This document shows, in pieces, positions 8,017-17,635 of a stretch of 64,000 nt of DNA. Every line of letters starts with the position of its first letter. Position 1 is the stretch's first letter. The translations under genes and the position numbers were made by a program. The notes under the pieces are model-generated. The model was not told the DNA's origin, searched no databases, and saw only the letters and a list, made by a program, of their open reading frames with translations. The DNA comes from Cerasicoccus frondis (GTDB lineage: Bacteria > Verrucomicrobiota > Verrucomicrobiia > Opitutales > Cerasicoccaceae): positions 1 through 64,000 of the forward strand of contig JAVDPC010000017.1 in NCBI GenBank assembly GCA_031296915.1. The letters run 5' to 3'.

Positions 8017-9045
8017 ATGCAATGGTACTACTCAAATAATAATCAACAGCTGGGGCCGGTGGAAGAAACCGAACTGCAGGAACTGGCTGGCCGTGGTGTG
8101 ATTCAGGCTCAGACGCTGGTCTGGCGAGAGGGCATGGCCGAGTGGCAGGCATACCAGTCGGTGTTTGGGCAGACTGCGGCTCCTGCCGGAACGGAGGGCT
8201 TGACGACTTGCCCCAACTGCGGCGCCACGACGCCATCGAACACCTTGATCCCCTTGGGAGATAACAAAATCGTTTGCCCACAGTGCAGCGGTGGTTTTTC
8301 CCAACGGCTGATTGAAGGAGCATCTGCAGGTGGACAGAAGCCTGAGGGCACTGGCGGCATGACGCCCAACTCTGAATTGAGAGCGCATGCGCGTGATCGC
8401 CTTTCGGATCAATGGGGCGCAGCGGCGCTTTTCACTTTCCTGATTTGGTTGATACAGTTTGGCATCAACATGGTGGCCGGTTTTATTCCAATCGTCGGCG
8501 CTTTGGTTCCCTACGCGTTGAGTGGCCCCTTCACGCTTGGCTACATGAACAACATGTTAATGATTTCGCGCGGCGAGGAATCCAGTAACGATTACATGTT
8601 CAGCGGATTCCAGGACTTCGGGCGGGCGTTCGGCGTGTATATTTTGCCGATGCTGATGATGATCATTCCAATGGCGATTATCTTCGGAGTCATGTTTGCC
8701 GTTGCCATTCCGATGTTTGACTCGGGTGGTGAGCCAGGAGCTGGCGAGGCAATCTTTGGCGTCATCATATTTGTATTGGTCCTCATTATTTTTGCCATTG
8801 CGATGTTTGTGCAACTGAAGTTCGGCTTGAGTTACTTTCTCCTGGTGGACAATCCTGACTTGGGCGTGATGGACGCGCTAAAAACCAGTTGGAGAATGAT
8901 GAGCGGCTCAACAGGCAAGCTTTTCGGGCTCTATCTTTCATTCATTGGTTGGTCGTTTCTGGCGATCCTGACCTTGGGGATCGGGTTTTTCTGGCTGGCG
9001 CCCTACATTGTCGTTTCTTACGCGCGCTTCTACGACGACTTGTAG
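8017..9045 (+). CDS. GYF_2 plus zinc-ribbon plus DUF975-like membrane protein
   Basis: Protein of 342 residues. Residues 1-48 are a GYF_2 domain (WYYSNNNQQLGPVEETEL). Residues 65-95 hold a zinc-ribbon-like pair (CPNCGATTPSN, CPQCSGG). The rest is a polytopic membrane region of about six segments resembling DUF975: an LGYMNNMLMISRGE loop, then LGVMDALKTSWRMMSG and a final WLAPYIVVSYARFYDDL. It is paralogous in layout to the gene at 16585-17625, so the cluster is bracketed by GYF_2 membrane proteins. Function unknown. Confidence 0.82.
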   Translation: MQWYYSNNNQQLGPVEETELQELAGRGVIQAQTLVWREGMAEWQAYQSVFGQTAAPAGTEGLTTCPNCGATTPSNTLIPLGDNKIVCPQCSGGFSQRLIEGASAGGQKPEGTGGMTPNSELRAHARDRLSDQWGAAALFTFLIWLIQFGINMVAGFIPIVGALVPYALSGPFTLGYMNNMLMISRGEESSNDYMFSGFQDFGRAFGVYILPMLMMIIPMAIIFGVMFAVAIPMFDSGGEPGAGEAIFGVIIFVLVLIIFAIAMFVQLKFGLSYFLLVDNPDLGVMDALKTSWRMMSGSTGKLFGLYLSFIGWSFLAILTLGIGFFWLAPYIVVSYARFYDDL

Positions 9046-9081
9046 TCGGGAGCCTGAATACCGTCCATTTTTCGCCATCCA

Positions 9082-9393
9082 GTGTCTGTCCTCATCAAGC
9101 AGCGTTGTCGGATTCACGGGCATCGTGAAGCCGTTGCGCGTTGCCCGGAGTGCGAGAAATTCTTTTGCCGGGAATGCGTGACCGAGCACGATGGGCGCGT
9201 GATTTGCCAGTCATGCCTGACAAGCTTATTGTCGGAAGAGACCAAGGAGGCATCACCTGTCTGGGGGCGCGCGTTGTCGCTTTTGGGCGCAGGGGTGGGC
9301 TTCCTGCTGGCGTGGTGGGTATTCTATCTAATCGGCCGCACCCTGCTTTCTATTCCAAGTGAGTTCCACGATGGCTCCTTCCTGAACTATTGA
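9082..9393 (+). CDS. B-box-like zinc-binding small membrane protein
   Basis: Protein of 103 residues from a GTG start. Residues 9-45 contain regularly spaced ligands: Cys9, His11, CPEC at 21-24, CREC at 29-32, His36 and CQSC at 42-45, a B-box/zinc-finger-like pattern. One hydrophobic segment follows (about 63-88). The gene ends 1 bp before the next start. Probably an accessory membrane component of the cluster. Confidence 0.75.
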   Translation: MSVLIKQRCRIHGHREAVARCPECEKFFCRECVTEHDGRVICQSCLTSLLSEETKEASPVWGRALSLLGAGVGFLLAWWVFYLIGRTLLSIPSEFHDGSFLNY

Positions 9394-9394
9394 T

Positions 9395-11071
9395 ATGGGG
9401 CGGAAGAAGAAAAAGAAAGATCGTCCACCGCGCCTGCGCCGAAGCAGGCGTCAGCAGGATGGCGTATCAACGGGGCTGGACCTGATTGAGGAATCGTTGC
9501 ACTTGCTCAGGCGATTGCCGCTGGGGGCTTGGGCCGCTTACCTCATTGGGACGGTTCCGTTCCTGATCGCGTTCCTCTATTTCTGGAATGAAATGTCATT
9601 CAGTGGCTTGGCGGCGGAGCACTTGCTAATGGATTCTCTCGTGCTGGCCTTTTTGTTCGTATGGATGCGGTGTTGGCAGGCCTTGTTTGTGCGCAGCATG
9701 TGGAGTCTGGTGCGTGGCCAGGAATTACCCACGCTCGCGCCTCAAGACTGGTTGCGGCTTTTCTTGCTGCAGGCTCAGTGGCAGACCACGGCGATCTTTG
9801 CTTTGCCGATACTGGCGTTGCTGACTTTTCCCATGTCGCATGGCTACGCTTTCTTTCAGAACGTCATGATCCGCTCGGCGTTGCCGGAGGAAGAACGCGA
9901 TAAGTCTATCAGCGTGCGGGCGTTTCGCTTGGCGGGAGTCTGGGCCAGCCAGGGATGGTCGCTGCTGGGCATGCTCTCGTTGTTGGCGGTGCTGCTTTAT
10001 TGGACGTGGCTGCTTGTGCTGATGACGGTTCCGTTCTTATTAAAGACACTCTTGGGCGTTGATGGCGCCGCGATCCGTAGCGGAGAGTTTTTGGTGATGA
10101 ACTCCACGGCGAGTTCAATCGCAATTGCCTTGGTTTACCTAGCGTATGATCCCTTGGCAAAGGGCGCTTACTTGATGCGCTGTTTTTACATCGAGTCGCT
10201 GCAAAGTGGTGAGGATTTGCTTTTCAGTTTGAGGACGCTGAAAAGCGCGTCGCGTAAGGCCGCGAAAATGGCGATATCGCTGGTTGGTTTGCTGACTTTG
10301 GGCTTCGCGCTGAGCCAACCGCTGGCGGCGGAAACCGCGGGTAACGCTGCGCCTAGTGCTGAGTCCATTAATGACGCAATCGATGACACCATGAGCCAGC
10401 CTGAATACATTTGGCGGTTCCCCAAAGAAGAAGTCAGTGGCGATGTAGAGCCGCCGGGTTGGTTGGAAGATTTCCAGAAATGGATGAAAGCACAATCTGA
10501 ACTCCTTGCCGAGTGGCTGCGTAGTTGGTTCGACGATGAAGACGAAAAGCAAAGTGAGCCCTTCGACTGGAACCTGAACTTATCCTGGCTGGATTCCATG
10601 ACTTATGTGCTGATTGCGGTGGCGGTGATTGCCATCGTCTGGGTGCTGGTGCGCTTATGGCAGAGTCGCATCCCAGCGCCAGTGACGGCGACAAATGCAT
10701 CCGCGATGGAAGTCATTCCCGATCTGAATCGCGAAGACATTCGGGCGGACGAGCTACCCCGCAATCGCTGGCTTGAAATTGCCGAAGGGCTTATTGCCGA
10801 AGGAAATTATCGTCTGGCGCTACGCGCCTTGTTTTTGGCTGAACTATCTTTTTTGGCGGAGGAGGGGATGATCAAGCTCGCCCGCTATAAATCCAACTTG
10901 GATTACCGTCGCGAGCTGATGCGGCGTGGCGACTCTTCGGGGGGCATCCTAGACGCCTATCAATGCAGTGCGAACCTCTTTGACGGAGTCTGGTACGGTG
11001 AGCGATCCGTTGGGACGCCCGAGATCGAAAACATGCAGGGCTACTTGCGCAACATCGGGCTGGCGTGGTGA
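9395..11071 (+). CDS. Polytopic membrane protein with C-terminal DUF4129
   Basis: Protein of 558 residues. A strongly basic N-terminus (RKKKKKDRPPRLRRSRRQQ) precedes about six membrane segments (residues 45-300). A hydrophilic stretch then contains a WLEDFQKWMKAQSELLAEWL helix, and a last membrane segment lies at about 400-420. The final 110 residues fit DUF4129 (RALFLAELSFLAEEG, YRRELMRRG, CSANLFDGVWYG). In actinobacteria a DUF4129 protein commonly travels with DUF4350, MoxR, DUF58, SpoIIM-like and RDD proteins; here the same set follows in order. The N-terminal membrane region is larger than in the usual DUF4129 partner and looks like a fusion. Confidence 0.8.
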   Translation: MGRKKKKKDRPPRLRRSRRQQDGVSTGLDLIEESLHLLRRLPLGAWAAYLIGTVPFLIAFLYFWNEMSFSGLAAEHLLMDSLVLAFLFVWMRCWQALFVRSMWSLVRGQELPTLAPQDWLRLFLLQAQWQTTAIFALPILALLTFPMSHGYAFFQNVMIRSALPEEERDKSISVRAFRLAGVWASQGWSLLGMLSLLAVLLYWTWLLVLMTVPFLLKTLLGVDGAAIRSGEFLVMNSTASSIAIALVYLAYDPLAKGAYLMRCFYIESLQSGEDLLFSLRTLKSASRKAAKMAISLVGLLTLGFALSQPLAAETAGNAAPSAESINDAIDDTMSQPEYIWRFPKEEVSGDVEPPGWLEDFQKWMKAQSELLAEWLRSWFDDEDEKQSEPFDWNLNLSWLDSMTYVLIAVAVIAIVWVLVRLWQSRIPAPVTATNASAMEVIPDLNREDIRADELPRNRWLEIAEGLIAEGNYRLALRALFLAELSFLAEEGMIKLARYKSNLDYRRELMRRGDSSGGILDAYQCSANLFDGVWYGERSVGTPEIENMQGYLRNIGLAW

Positions 11072-12315
11072 AGCAGCATTTCAAAGCACTCCTGTTACTG
11101 GCGGTCTGCGTAGGTGGTTTGGTTTTCGCATTGGTCCAGTTGCTGCACGTCAGGCTGGAGCGGGGGGATATGTTTCCGCCCGGTTCGAGTTTACGCGTGG
11201 ATCCCTTGGGGACGAAGGCTTTGGCTGAGTCGTTGGATGCATTGCCAGGCATCAAGTCGGAGCGAAACTACCGGCATTGGAGGCAAATAGATTTGGCGGA
11301 AAATGCGACGCTGTACGTGCTCAATGTTTATCCAGAGCGGATGTTTGAACGAGACAGTGGGCCCAATCGCTTGCTGGACTTCGTTGCTCGTGGAGGACGC
11401 GTGATCGTTGCCCATGCTGACAATACCCCAGACTTTGCCGAATGGGATGATGACGATGTCGATGAAGCGGAAGAGGATGATCAGGCCGAAGAAAATGAGA
11501 AGGAACGGACGCCTGCTGAGGAAGAGACCGATACAGAGGAGCCAGAGGCAAGTGAAGACGAACTCATGCCTTCGACTTGGAGTCTGGAGATCACGGAGGG
11601 CGAATTTGACTCCCCGACCGCCAAGCAGATTGTTTCGGTCGATGCGCCGGAGAAAGTCTTTTGGCGTGGTCAGGATTATTTCTCTGAATTCGATGAGAAA
11701 TGGGAAGTGCTTTACGAAACGAGCAATGGCCCGGTGGTGCTGCATCAACGCTACGGAAAGGGCGAAGTGATCGCATTGGCGGACCCCTATTTATTATCGA
11801 ATGAGGCGCTGTTGTTGCATCGAGAGTCTGCCTGGCTGGGGTGGCTGCATGGAGATTCGGAGCAAGCCATATTCGATGAATGGCATTTTGGATTACAAGA
11901 GCCAACCGGGGTGGTCATCCTCATGCGCCGCTATCGCTTGGGAGGATTGGCGCTTGGGCTTGCTCTACTGACGACGCTTTTTGTCTGGCGGAATTTATAT
12001 TCGCTGACGCCGGTGCGAGACACCGCGACCAGCATGAGTGGTGGCGTCGTGCGCTTGACTGGCTCGACGCACACTGGCTTGCGGAACTTGTTGAAGCGTT
12101 CGATCGCTCCCGAGGATCTACTGTCTGTCTGTGTTGAACGTTTGGAAAAACTGGGCCCTCAACTGCAACGCATGGCGGGCTGGAAAGAAGCCCAAAAGGC
12201 CATTCGCGATGAACTTTCAATGCACGATCAACAAGCGCCTCGCAAGCGTCGCCCGGTGGCGGCTTACCGACGCATCAAAGAAATTTTAACCCAACACCGC
12301 ATCAACTTGAGATGA
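11065..12315 (+). CDS. DUF4350-domain membrane protein
   Basis: Protein of 416 residues; GTG start overlapping the previous stop. One N-terminal membrane segment (about 6-27) is followed by a DUF4350-type domain: LRVDPLGTKALAESLDALPG, RLLDFVARGGRVIVAHADN, then GKGEVIALADPYLLSNEALL and FDEWHFGLQ. A highly acidic insert at about 127-166 splits the domain (DDDDVDEAEEDDQAEENEKE and similar). A second membrane segment lies at about 290-308, then a cytoplasmic helical tail. DUF4350 resembles a glutamine-amidotransferase-like fold in related proteins, but I see no nucleophile and would not call it an enzyme. The next gene starts by ATGA overlap. Confidence 0.83.
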   Translation: MVKQHFKALLLLAVCVGGLVFALVQLLHVRLERGDMFPPGSSLRVDPLGTKALAESLDALPGIKSERNYRHWRQIDLAENATLYVLNVYPERMFERDSGPNRLLDFVARGGRVIVAHADNTPDFAEWDDDDVDEAEEDDQAEENEKERTPAEEETDTEEPEASEDELMPSTWSLEITEGEFDSPTAKQIVSVDAPEKVFWRGQDYFSEFDEKWEVLYETSNGPVVLHQRYGKGEVIALADPYLLSNEALLLHRESAWLGWLHGDSEQAIFDEWHFGLQEPTGVVILMRRYRLGGLALGLALLTTLFVWRNLYSLTPVRDTATSMSGGVVRLTGSTHTGLRNLLKRSIAPEDLLSVCVERLEKLGPQLQRMAGWKEAQKAIRDELSMHDQQAPRKRRPVAAYRRIKEILTQHRINLR

Positions 12316-13274
12316 ACGAAACTCAACCGTTAAAAGAAGTCATCGCCGCAGCGCGTCAGGAAATTGGCAAAGTCATCATCGGCCAGGAAGCCGTGATCGA
12401 TCAGGCGCTCATTACGATTCTCACTGGCAGTCATGCGTTAATTGAAGGGGTGCCAGGCGTGGCGAAAACCTTATTGGTGCGAACGCTGGCGAGGGTGGTC
12501 GGTTGTGAGTCTGGCCGCATTCAGTTTACGCCCGACCTGATGCCTGCGGACATCACTGGCACGCATGTCTACAATATGAAGACGCAGGAATTCGTCCTGG
12601 TGAAAGGGCCGGTGTTTACGGACTTTCTGCTGGCGGACGAAATCAACCGCGCGCCGGCCAAAACTCAGGCAGCTTTGCTGCAGGCGATGCAGGAACGAAC
12701 CGTTTCCATCGATCGCACGAATCATCAATTGAGTTCAAACTTTACGGTTTTTGCGACACAGAATCCGATTGAATACGAGGGAACTTATCCGCTGCCTGAA
12801 GCGCAGAAAGACCGTTTCATGTTGAAGATCGATATGGGCTACCCGGAGGAGGCGGACGAACTGGAGCTCGCCCGACGTCTGTTGTCGGTCGATACGCCAG
12901 AGCATGCTTTAGCCAGCGGAGATGTGTGCGCCGTATTGACCAGTGATCAACTGGAGCAGGCAAGGGCTCAACTACTCGCCGTGACAGTCAAAGATGAGTT
13001 ACTCACCTACATGGTGAACATCGTGCGCAAAACGCGGAACCACGAGAGCATTTTAGTCGGTGCTGGCCCGCGCGCGACACAGGCGTTGTTGCTGGCGGCT
13101 CGCGCGATGGCGGTGTTGCAGGAGCGGGATTTCGCTACTCCTGATGATGTCAAAGCGGTTGCTCTGCCGGTGCTCGGGCACCGAATCGCGCTGCGGCCCG
13201 AGTATGAAATTGAAGGCCTGACCGTGGCTGAAGTCATCCGCCAACTGCTGGAAGCCATCACCGTGCCCCGTTAA
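12312..13274 (+). CDS. MoxR-family AAA+ ATPase
   Basis: Protein of 320 residues. Walker A GVPGVAKT at 46-53, Walker B LLADE at 106-110 followed by INRAPAKTQAALLQAMQE, sensor 1 ATQNP at 148-152 and YPLPEAQKDRF define the MoxR/RavA group. Such ATPases act as chaperones that remodel or activate partner proteins, often with DUF58 or VWA proteins encoded next door, as here. Start ATG overlaps the upstream stop. A second MoxR lies at 21766-22764 in a different setting. Confidence 0.93.
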   Translation: MNETQPLKEVIAAARQEIGKVIIGQEAVIDQALITILTGSHALIEGVPGVAKTLLVRTLARVVGCESGRIQFTPDLMPADITGTHVYNMKTQEFVLVKGPVFTDFLLADEINRAPAKTQAALLQAMQERTVSIDRTNHQLSSNFTVFATQNPIEYEGTYPLPEAQKDRFMLKIDMGYPEEADELELARRLLSVDTPEHALASGDVCAVLTSDQLEQARAQLLAVTVKDELLTYMVNIVRKTRNHESILVGAGPRATQALLLAARAMAVLQERDFATPDDVKAVALPVLGHRIALRPEYEIEGLTVAEVIRQLLEAITVPR

Positions 13275-13281
13275 GCAATCG

Positions 13282-14628
13282 ATGAAGTTTGCGCCCACCA
13301 ATCGTCTTGTCCTGTTCGCTGGTCTGCTTTGCCCGGCGGCCTTGCTGGCGCCGATGAATATTGCCTTGTTGGGGATATGCGTGACGCTGTATGCAGCGTT
13401 GCTCGCCGTAGCGCTGTGGGATTGGTTGCGGTCGCGCCAAGCCTTGGCGAACATTCGGGTGGAAGTGGCCGCGCTGACGCGATTGTCTTTGGGGAACCCT
13501 GGGAAAATTGAACTTTTTATCCACCGTGATGAATCAGTTCCGTGCCGGTTTAATCTGGCGCTTGGGTTGGACGAACCATTGGAGTCAAAGCAAGCTAAGC
13601 TCCCCATCACGCTGGCGGAGGAGGGGAATTTCTGGTCGAGCAGTTGGGAACTGACGCCGCGTCATCGAGGCGTCTATCAAATCAATGCCTCGTATGCGGA
13701 GGCGACGTCTAAACTCGGGTTGTGGACCTTCCGCAAGGTGTTTCCTGCGCAATCTGAGGTGCGCGTCTATCCGAACTTGAGGCGTGATCGTCGACAGTTG
13801 GCGAACCTGTTTTTAAATCGTGGGGTCGTCGGCGCTCATGTTCAGCGCATGGTGGGGCAGGGGCGGGACTATGAGCAACTGCGGGAGTATATGCCGGGAG
13901 ACAGCATGTTTGACATTCATTGGAAGGCCACGGCCAAGCGCGGAGAACCAGTCACGAAGACTTACCAAATCGAGCGAACACGCGAAATTTACCTCATTGT
14001 TGACCATTCCCGATTATCCGGACGCATCGTTGCAGAGGGCGAAAATGGCGGTCCAAACGAAAGCGCCTTAGAGCGATTTTTAACGGTGACCAGCATTCTC
14101 AATTTGGTGGCTGCTCGGCAGGGGGATTTGTTCGGCTTGATCACGTTTTCGCATCAAGTCACGAATTATCTGCGCGCCAGCACTGGGCGCGCCCATCAGC
14201 AGAGTGTGCAAGATGCGTTATTCGATCTGCAAACTGATCGCACAACGCCAGACTTCGATGAGTTGTTTTCGTTTCTTCGTTTGCGCCTGCGCCGGCGTGC
14301 TCTGTTGATCTTCCTGACAGACCTGAGCGACCCATCGGCTGCGGAGTCTTTTGTGAGCCGCGTGCGCATGATTACCCGGCAGCACCTAGTCTTGGCTAAT
14401 ATGATCGTCGGCGACGAGATTGGTCCGGTATTTCGCCCGGATCATGAACCACAGACCATGGACGATTTATACGGGCATCTCAGTGGCCACTTGCGTTGGA
14501 CAGATTTGACGGAACTCTGCCGAGGCTTGAGGCAGGACGGCGTGGACTTGGCGCTGCTTAAGCAAAACAATTTGGCTGTTGAAATCGTGAACCAATACCT
14601 GCGCGTCAAGCAGCGCCAGCTCATCTAA
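13282..14628 (+). CDS. DUF58-domain membrane-anchored protein
   Basis: Protein of 448 residues. Two hydrophobic segments at about 9-50 anchor it. A beta-rich part (70-160) precedes the DUF58 signature: REYMPGDSMFDIHWKATAKR, then EPVTKTYQIERTREIYLIVD. A VWA-like fold follows (LIVDHSRLSG; later LLIFLTDLSDPS). DUF58 proteins are the regular partners of MoxR ATPases. This is the long anchored version; the second copy in the window (22787-23668) lacks the anchor. Confidence 0.9.
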   Translation: MKFAPTNRLVLFAGLLCPAALLAPMNIALLGICVTLYAALLAVALWDWLRSRQALANIRVEVAALTRLSLGNPGKIELFIHRDESVPCRFNLALGLDEPLESKQAKLPITLAEEGNFWSSSWELTPRHRGVYQINASYAEATSKLGLWTFRKVFPAQSEVRVYPNLRRDRRQLANLFLNRGVVGAHVQRMVGQGRDYEQLREYMPGDSMFDIHWKATAKRGEPVTKTYQIERTREIYLIVDHSRLSGRIVAEGENGGPNESALERFLTVTSILNLVAARQGDLFGLITFSHQVTNYLRASTGRAHQQSVQDALFDLQTDRTTPDFDELFSFLRLRLRRRALLIFLTDLSDPSAAESFVSRVRMITRQHLVLANMIVGDEIGPVFRPDHEPQTMDDLYGHLSGHLRWTDLTELCRGLRQDGVDLALLKQNNLAVEIVNQYLRVKQRQLI

Positions 14629-14638
14629 TTGCCACATT

Positions 14639-15661
14639 ATGATTATCGACCTCAAGCGCTTCATCCAAACCCGCCAGTCCGAGTGGGCTGAATGTGAGCG
14701 CATACTTGAACGACTTGAAGCCAACACGAAACGTCGGCTTGGGCTCGATGAGGCGAGGCGGTTTCATTACCTGTTGGAGCGTGTTGCGGCGGATCTGAAT
14801 CAAATCAACACAGCTTCAGCAGATCCCGCGACACGGGCTTATTTGGAATCGCTGCTTTCACGAGGCTACAGTGAAGTTCAAGAGACGCAGCGATTGCCGG
14901 TTTTAAGGAAAATGTGCAATTGGCTGTTGATCACTTTTCCGCAAACGGTGCGTCGGCATTTTGGGGCGCTCAAGCTCGTCATGGCGGCCTTTTTCGCTGG
15001 CTTTCTGTTTGGCGCACTGGCGCTGATGCTGGACCCTGATTCCAAGCCAGTGATCATTAGTTTTGATCATTTGCGTGGCTCTCCGACAGAGCGCGTCGCC
15101 GAAGAAGAGGCCAGCCGGGGAAACAACATGTCTTCCGGAAAGACCACGTTTTCCGCATTCCTGATGACGCATAATATCAAGGTGGCCATCTTTACACTCG
15201 CGCTTGGAATGACGTTAGGCGTTGGGACGATCATTAACTTGTTTTACAATGGGGTGGGCCTGGGGGCAGTGGCGATGGACTATATATTGGCAGGAGAAAC
15301 AAAGTTCCTCTGTGGTTGGTTGTTGCCTCATGGCAGCATCGAAATCCCTGCGATACTCTTGGCTGGGCAGGCGGGGTTAGTCCTGGGGCAGGCCTTGCTA
15401 TTCCGCGATGGCGACAAAGGCGTGGTTTTACGGCTGCGCGAAGTGCGCTCGGATTTATTAACGCTAATGGGGGGCGTGGCGGTGATGCTCGTATGGGCTG
15501 GCGTGGTCGAGGCCTTCTTTTCTCAGTATCATGAGCCGGTCATTCCTTATTCGGTTAAGATCGGCATCGGCGTTGTGGAGTTAGTGGGGTTGATCGCATT
15601 TCTCACGTATGCCGGTCGCAAAAGTGAGATCGGGCCCGAACCTTTAGGAGAGACGGCATGA
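14639..15661 (+). CDS. SpoIIM/DUF95-family membrane protein
   Basis: Protein of 340 residues. A soluble helical N-terminus (1-110) precedes about five to six membrane segments. The region LMTHNIKVAIFTLALGMTLG and FYNGVGLGAVAMDYI, followed by GSIEIPAILLAGQAGL, is characteristic of SpoIIM/DUF95. In Bacillus SpoIIM works with SpoIID/P during engulfment; in non-sporulating bacteria the family is linked to RDD and MoxR-DUF58 genes with unknown role. The organism suggested here does not sporulate. Overlaps the RDD gene by ATGA. Confidence 0.9.
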   Translation: MIIDLKRFIQTRQSEWAECERILERLEANTKRRLGLDEARRFHYLLERVAADLNQINTASADPATRAYLESLLSRGYSEVQETQRLPVLRKMCNWLLITFPQTVRRHFGALKLVMAAFFAGFLFGALALMLDPDSKPVIISFDHLRGSPTERVAEEEASRGNNMSSGKTTFSAFLMTHNIKVAIFTLALGMTLGVGTIINLFYNGVGLGAVAMDYILAGETKFLCGWLLPHGSIEIPAILLAGQAGLVLGQALLFRDGDKGVVLRLREVRSDLLTLMGGVAVMLVWAGVVEAFFSQYHEPVIPYSVKIGIGVVELVGLIAFLTYAGRKSEIGPEPLGETA

Positions 15662-16479
15662 GCAGCATGCAGCGGGATAACTCTTTAGTCGTAGAGACGC
15701 CCGAAGGCGTGCGCTTCACCATGACGTTGGCCAGCCCGGTTGTGCGTTTACTGGCGCTGGCGATTGACCTCATGATCATCATGACGTTGCTCATCGTGAT
15801 GGTGTTGGTCTTCTCGCTCATGAGCATCGTCATCATGGAGTTGGCTGGCGCGTTGTTCTTGCTGGCTTACTTCGCGCTTTCTGTCGGTTACTTTTGGCTG
15901 CTGGAGTGGGCGTGGCGTGGGCAGACAGTCGGTAAGCGCATCTTTAAGCTGCGTGTGGTGGATGCGCATGGGCTCAAGCTGCATAATGACCAGATCGTGC
16001 TGCGTAATTTATTACGCTTCGTGGATAGCTTGCCCGGACTGTATTTTCTGGGAGGCTGTGTCAGCGTCTTGAATCGCCGTTACCAGCGTTTAGGCGACAT
16101 CGCAGCAGGCACGGTGGTGGTGCGTCAAAAACCGCCGCGTCAGCCGGACTTATCCAGTTTGCCGGAAAATAAATTTAACTCCCTGCGGGAACATCCGCAC
16201 GTGGAGGCTGTGCTGCGTCAACGCATTCCCCCCGAGTTAGCGATGCTGGCGTTTCAGGCATTATTGCGACGCGAGCAATTGGAACCCGCCGCTCGCGCAA
16301 AGGTGTTTGCTGAGCTGCTGGATGCGTTCAAGACGCGGGTTAAACTGCCGGAAGATGTGGTGTTTGGTCTGTCGGATGAGCAAATAATCCGTAACTGTGT
16401 GGAGAGCCTCTACCAGCAGAACGCCCAAAAAGGCGGTGCGACGTCACCGCCCGAGCGTGAGATGGCTGCGACTGTTTAG
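15658..16479 (+). CDS. RDD-family membrane protein
   Basis: Protein of 273 residues. The name-giving pattern is seen as VRLLALAIDLMIIM in the first membrane helix and RNLLRFVDSLPGLYFLG later, with WLLEWAWRGQTVGKRIFKLRVVD between them. There are three to four membrane segments up to about 150, then a soluble C-terminal tail that may bind partners. A ggagag Shine-Dalgarno precedes the ATG. RDD next to SpoIIM is a recurrent pairing. Role unknown; transport has been proposed for some relatives. Confidence 0.9.
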   Translation: MSSMQRDNSLVVETPEGVRFTMTLASPVVRLLALAIDLMIIMTLLIVMVLVFSLMSIVIMELAGALFLLAYFALSVGYFWLLEWAWRGQTVGKRIFKLRVVDAHGLKLHNDQIVLRNLLRFVDSLPGLYFLGGCVSVLNRRYQRLGDIAAGTVVVRQKPPRQPDLSSLPENKFNSLREHPHVEAVLRQRIPPELAMLAFQALLRREQLEPAARAKVFAELLDAFKTRVKLPEDVVFGLSDEQIIRNCVESLYQQNAQKGGATSPPEREMAATV

Positions 16480-16584
16480 ATTGCCGTACTGTATGTGCTG
16501 GCTATCTCTCGCAGTAGGGATTTTGCGATATGTGCCAACATAGTGCTTTACTCTTTTCGTGATGTTTTTGAGTTTTGTATCACT

Positions 16585-17625
16585 ATGCGCTGGTGCTACA
16601 TTGAAAACGGACAGCAAAGAGGGCCTGTTTCGGCTGATGAACTGCAAGCATTGACGACCCAAGGGGTTGTTAACTCCGATACGTTGGTTTGGACCGATGG
16701 CATGGCCAATTGGGCCACCTATGAGGCTGCGATGGAAGCCAAGCGAGTAGAAGCCGAAACTCGCCCGCCAATGCCGCTACCGGTCAATGAGGAGATATTG
16801 CCGCCAATCGAAGAGGTCAAGGGGACGGGGGGGCTGACGAAAAACTCTGAACTACGCGCCAAATCGTGGCGCGCTTTATCGGGAAATTCGAAGACTGCTA
16901 TGCTCGCCGTGTTTCTCTTTGGCTTGGTTATTAGCGTGTCCGGTTTTTTGCCCATCTTGGGGCCGCTGTTGGTTACGGGGCCGCTGATGTTGGGCCTATG
17001 TGCGTATATGCTGATGTTGTCGCGTGGCGAGCCGATGGGGGTAGGGACTATTTTTGAAGGTTTTTCTCACTATGGCTCAGCGTTGCTGCTGCATCTCATC
17101 ACATCCTTTTTGACGTTTTTTGCTATTTTCCTGTTCTACCTGCCCTTTACGGCGCTGTTCCTTGTCATGGGCCAGCAAGATCCAGAGACGATGGATACTT
17201 CGGCTATGGCGGGTATGTTTGTCGGCCTCGGTTTGTTGTGGATGCTGCTGGTCGCGTTTGTATTCATGTATTTTCAGGCCCGCTTTGCGATGGCGTTCTT
17301 CAGCTTGGTGGATACGGCTGATGGAGCGATAGACGCACTCAAAATCGGGTGGGGGATGACCAAGGGCAAATCAGTCAAATTGATGCGTTTCTACATTTTC
17401 TACGGCTTGATTGGAATGGCGCTTTTGTTGGTCATGTCCACTGGAGTGAGTATGGCCAGTGCAATTAATGAGACTTTAGGAGCGATCGTTATATTGTTCA
17501 TGTTGCCATTCATGGTTGTTGGCATGCTCTATATCATCTCGATGCTCTATACTGGCTTGGGCTGTTTCTATGATGATTTAAAGCCAGCTGAGAGCACTGA
17601 GAAAATGGAGCCTGCGGCATCGTAA
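16585..17625 (+). CDS. GYF_2 plus DUF975-like membrane protein
   Basis: Protein of 346 residues from ATG 16585; a longer frame from 16495 lacks similarity and is rejected because the GYF_2 fold starts at this Met (RWCYIENGQQRGPVSADEL). The GYF_2 domain spans 1-50. A hydrophilic linker follows, then about six membrane segments with LGLCAYMLMLSRGE and DGAIDALKIGWGMTKG loops. The layout matches 8017-9045 without the zinc ribbon. There is a 105-bp gap after the RDD gene, so it may have its own promoter. It converges with rpmH across a terminator. Confidence 0.83.
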   Translation: MRWCYIENGQQRGPVSADELQALTTQGVVNSDTLVWTDGMANWATYEAAMEAKRVEAETRPPMPLPVNEEILPPIEEVKGTGGLTKNSELRAKSWRALSGNSKTAMLAVFLFGLVISVSGFLPILGPLLVTGPLMLGLCAYMLMLSRGEPMGVGTIFEGFSHYGSALLLHLITSFLTFFAIFLFYLPFTALFLVMGQQDPETMDTSAMAGMFVGLGLLWMLLVAFVFMYFQARFAMAFFSLVDTADGAIDALKIGWGMTKGKSVKLMRFYIFYGLIGMALLLVMSTGVSMASAINETLGAIVILFMLPFMVVGMLYIISMLYTGLGCFYDDLKPAESTEKMEPAAS

Positions 17626-17635
17626 AGTTGACTAC

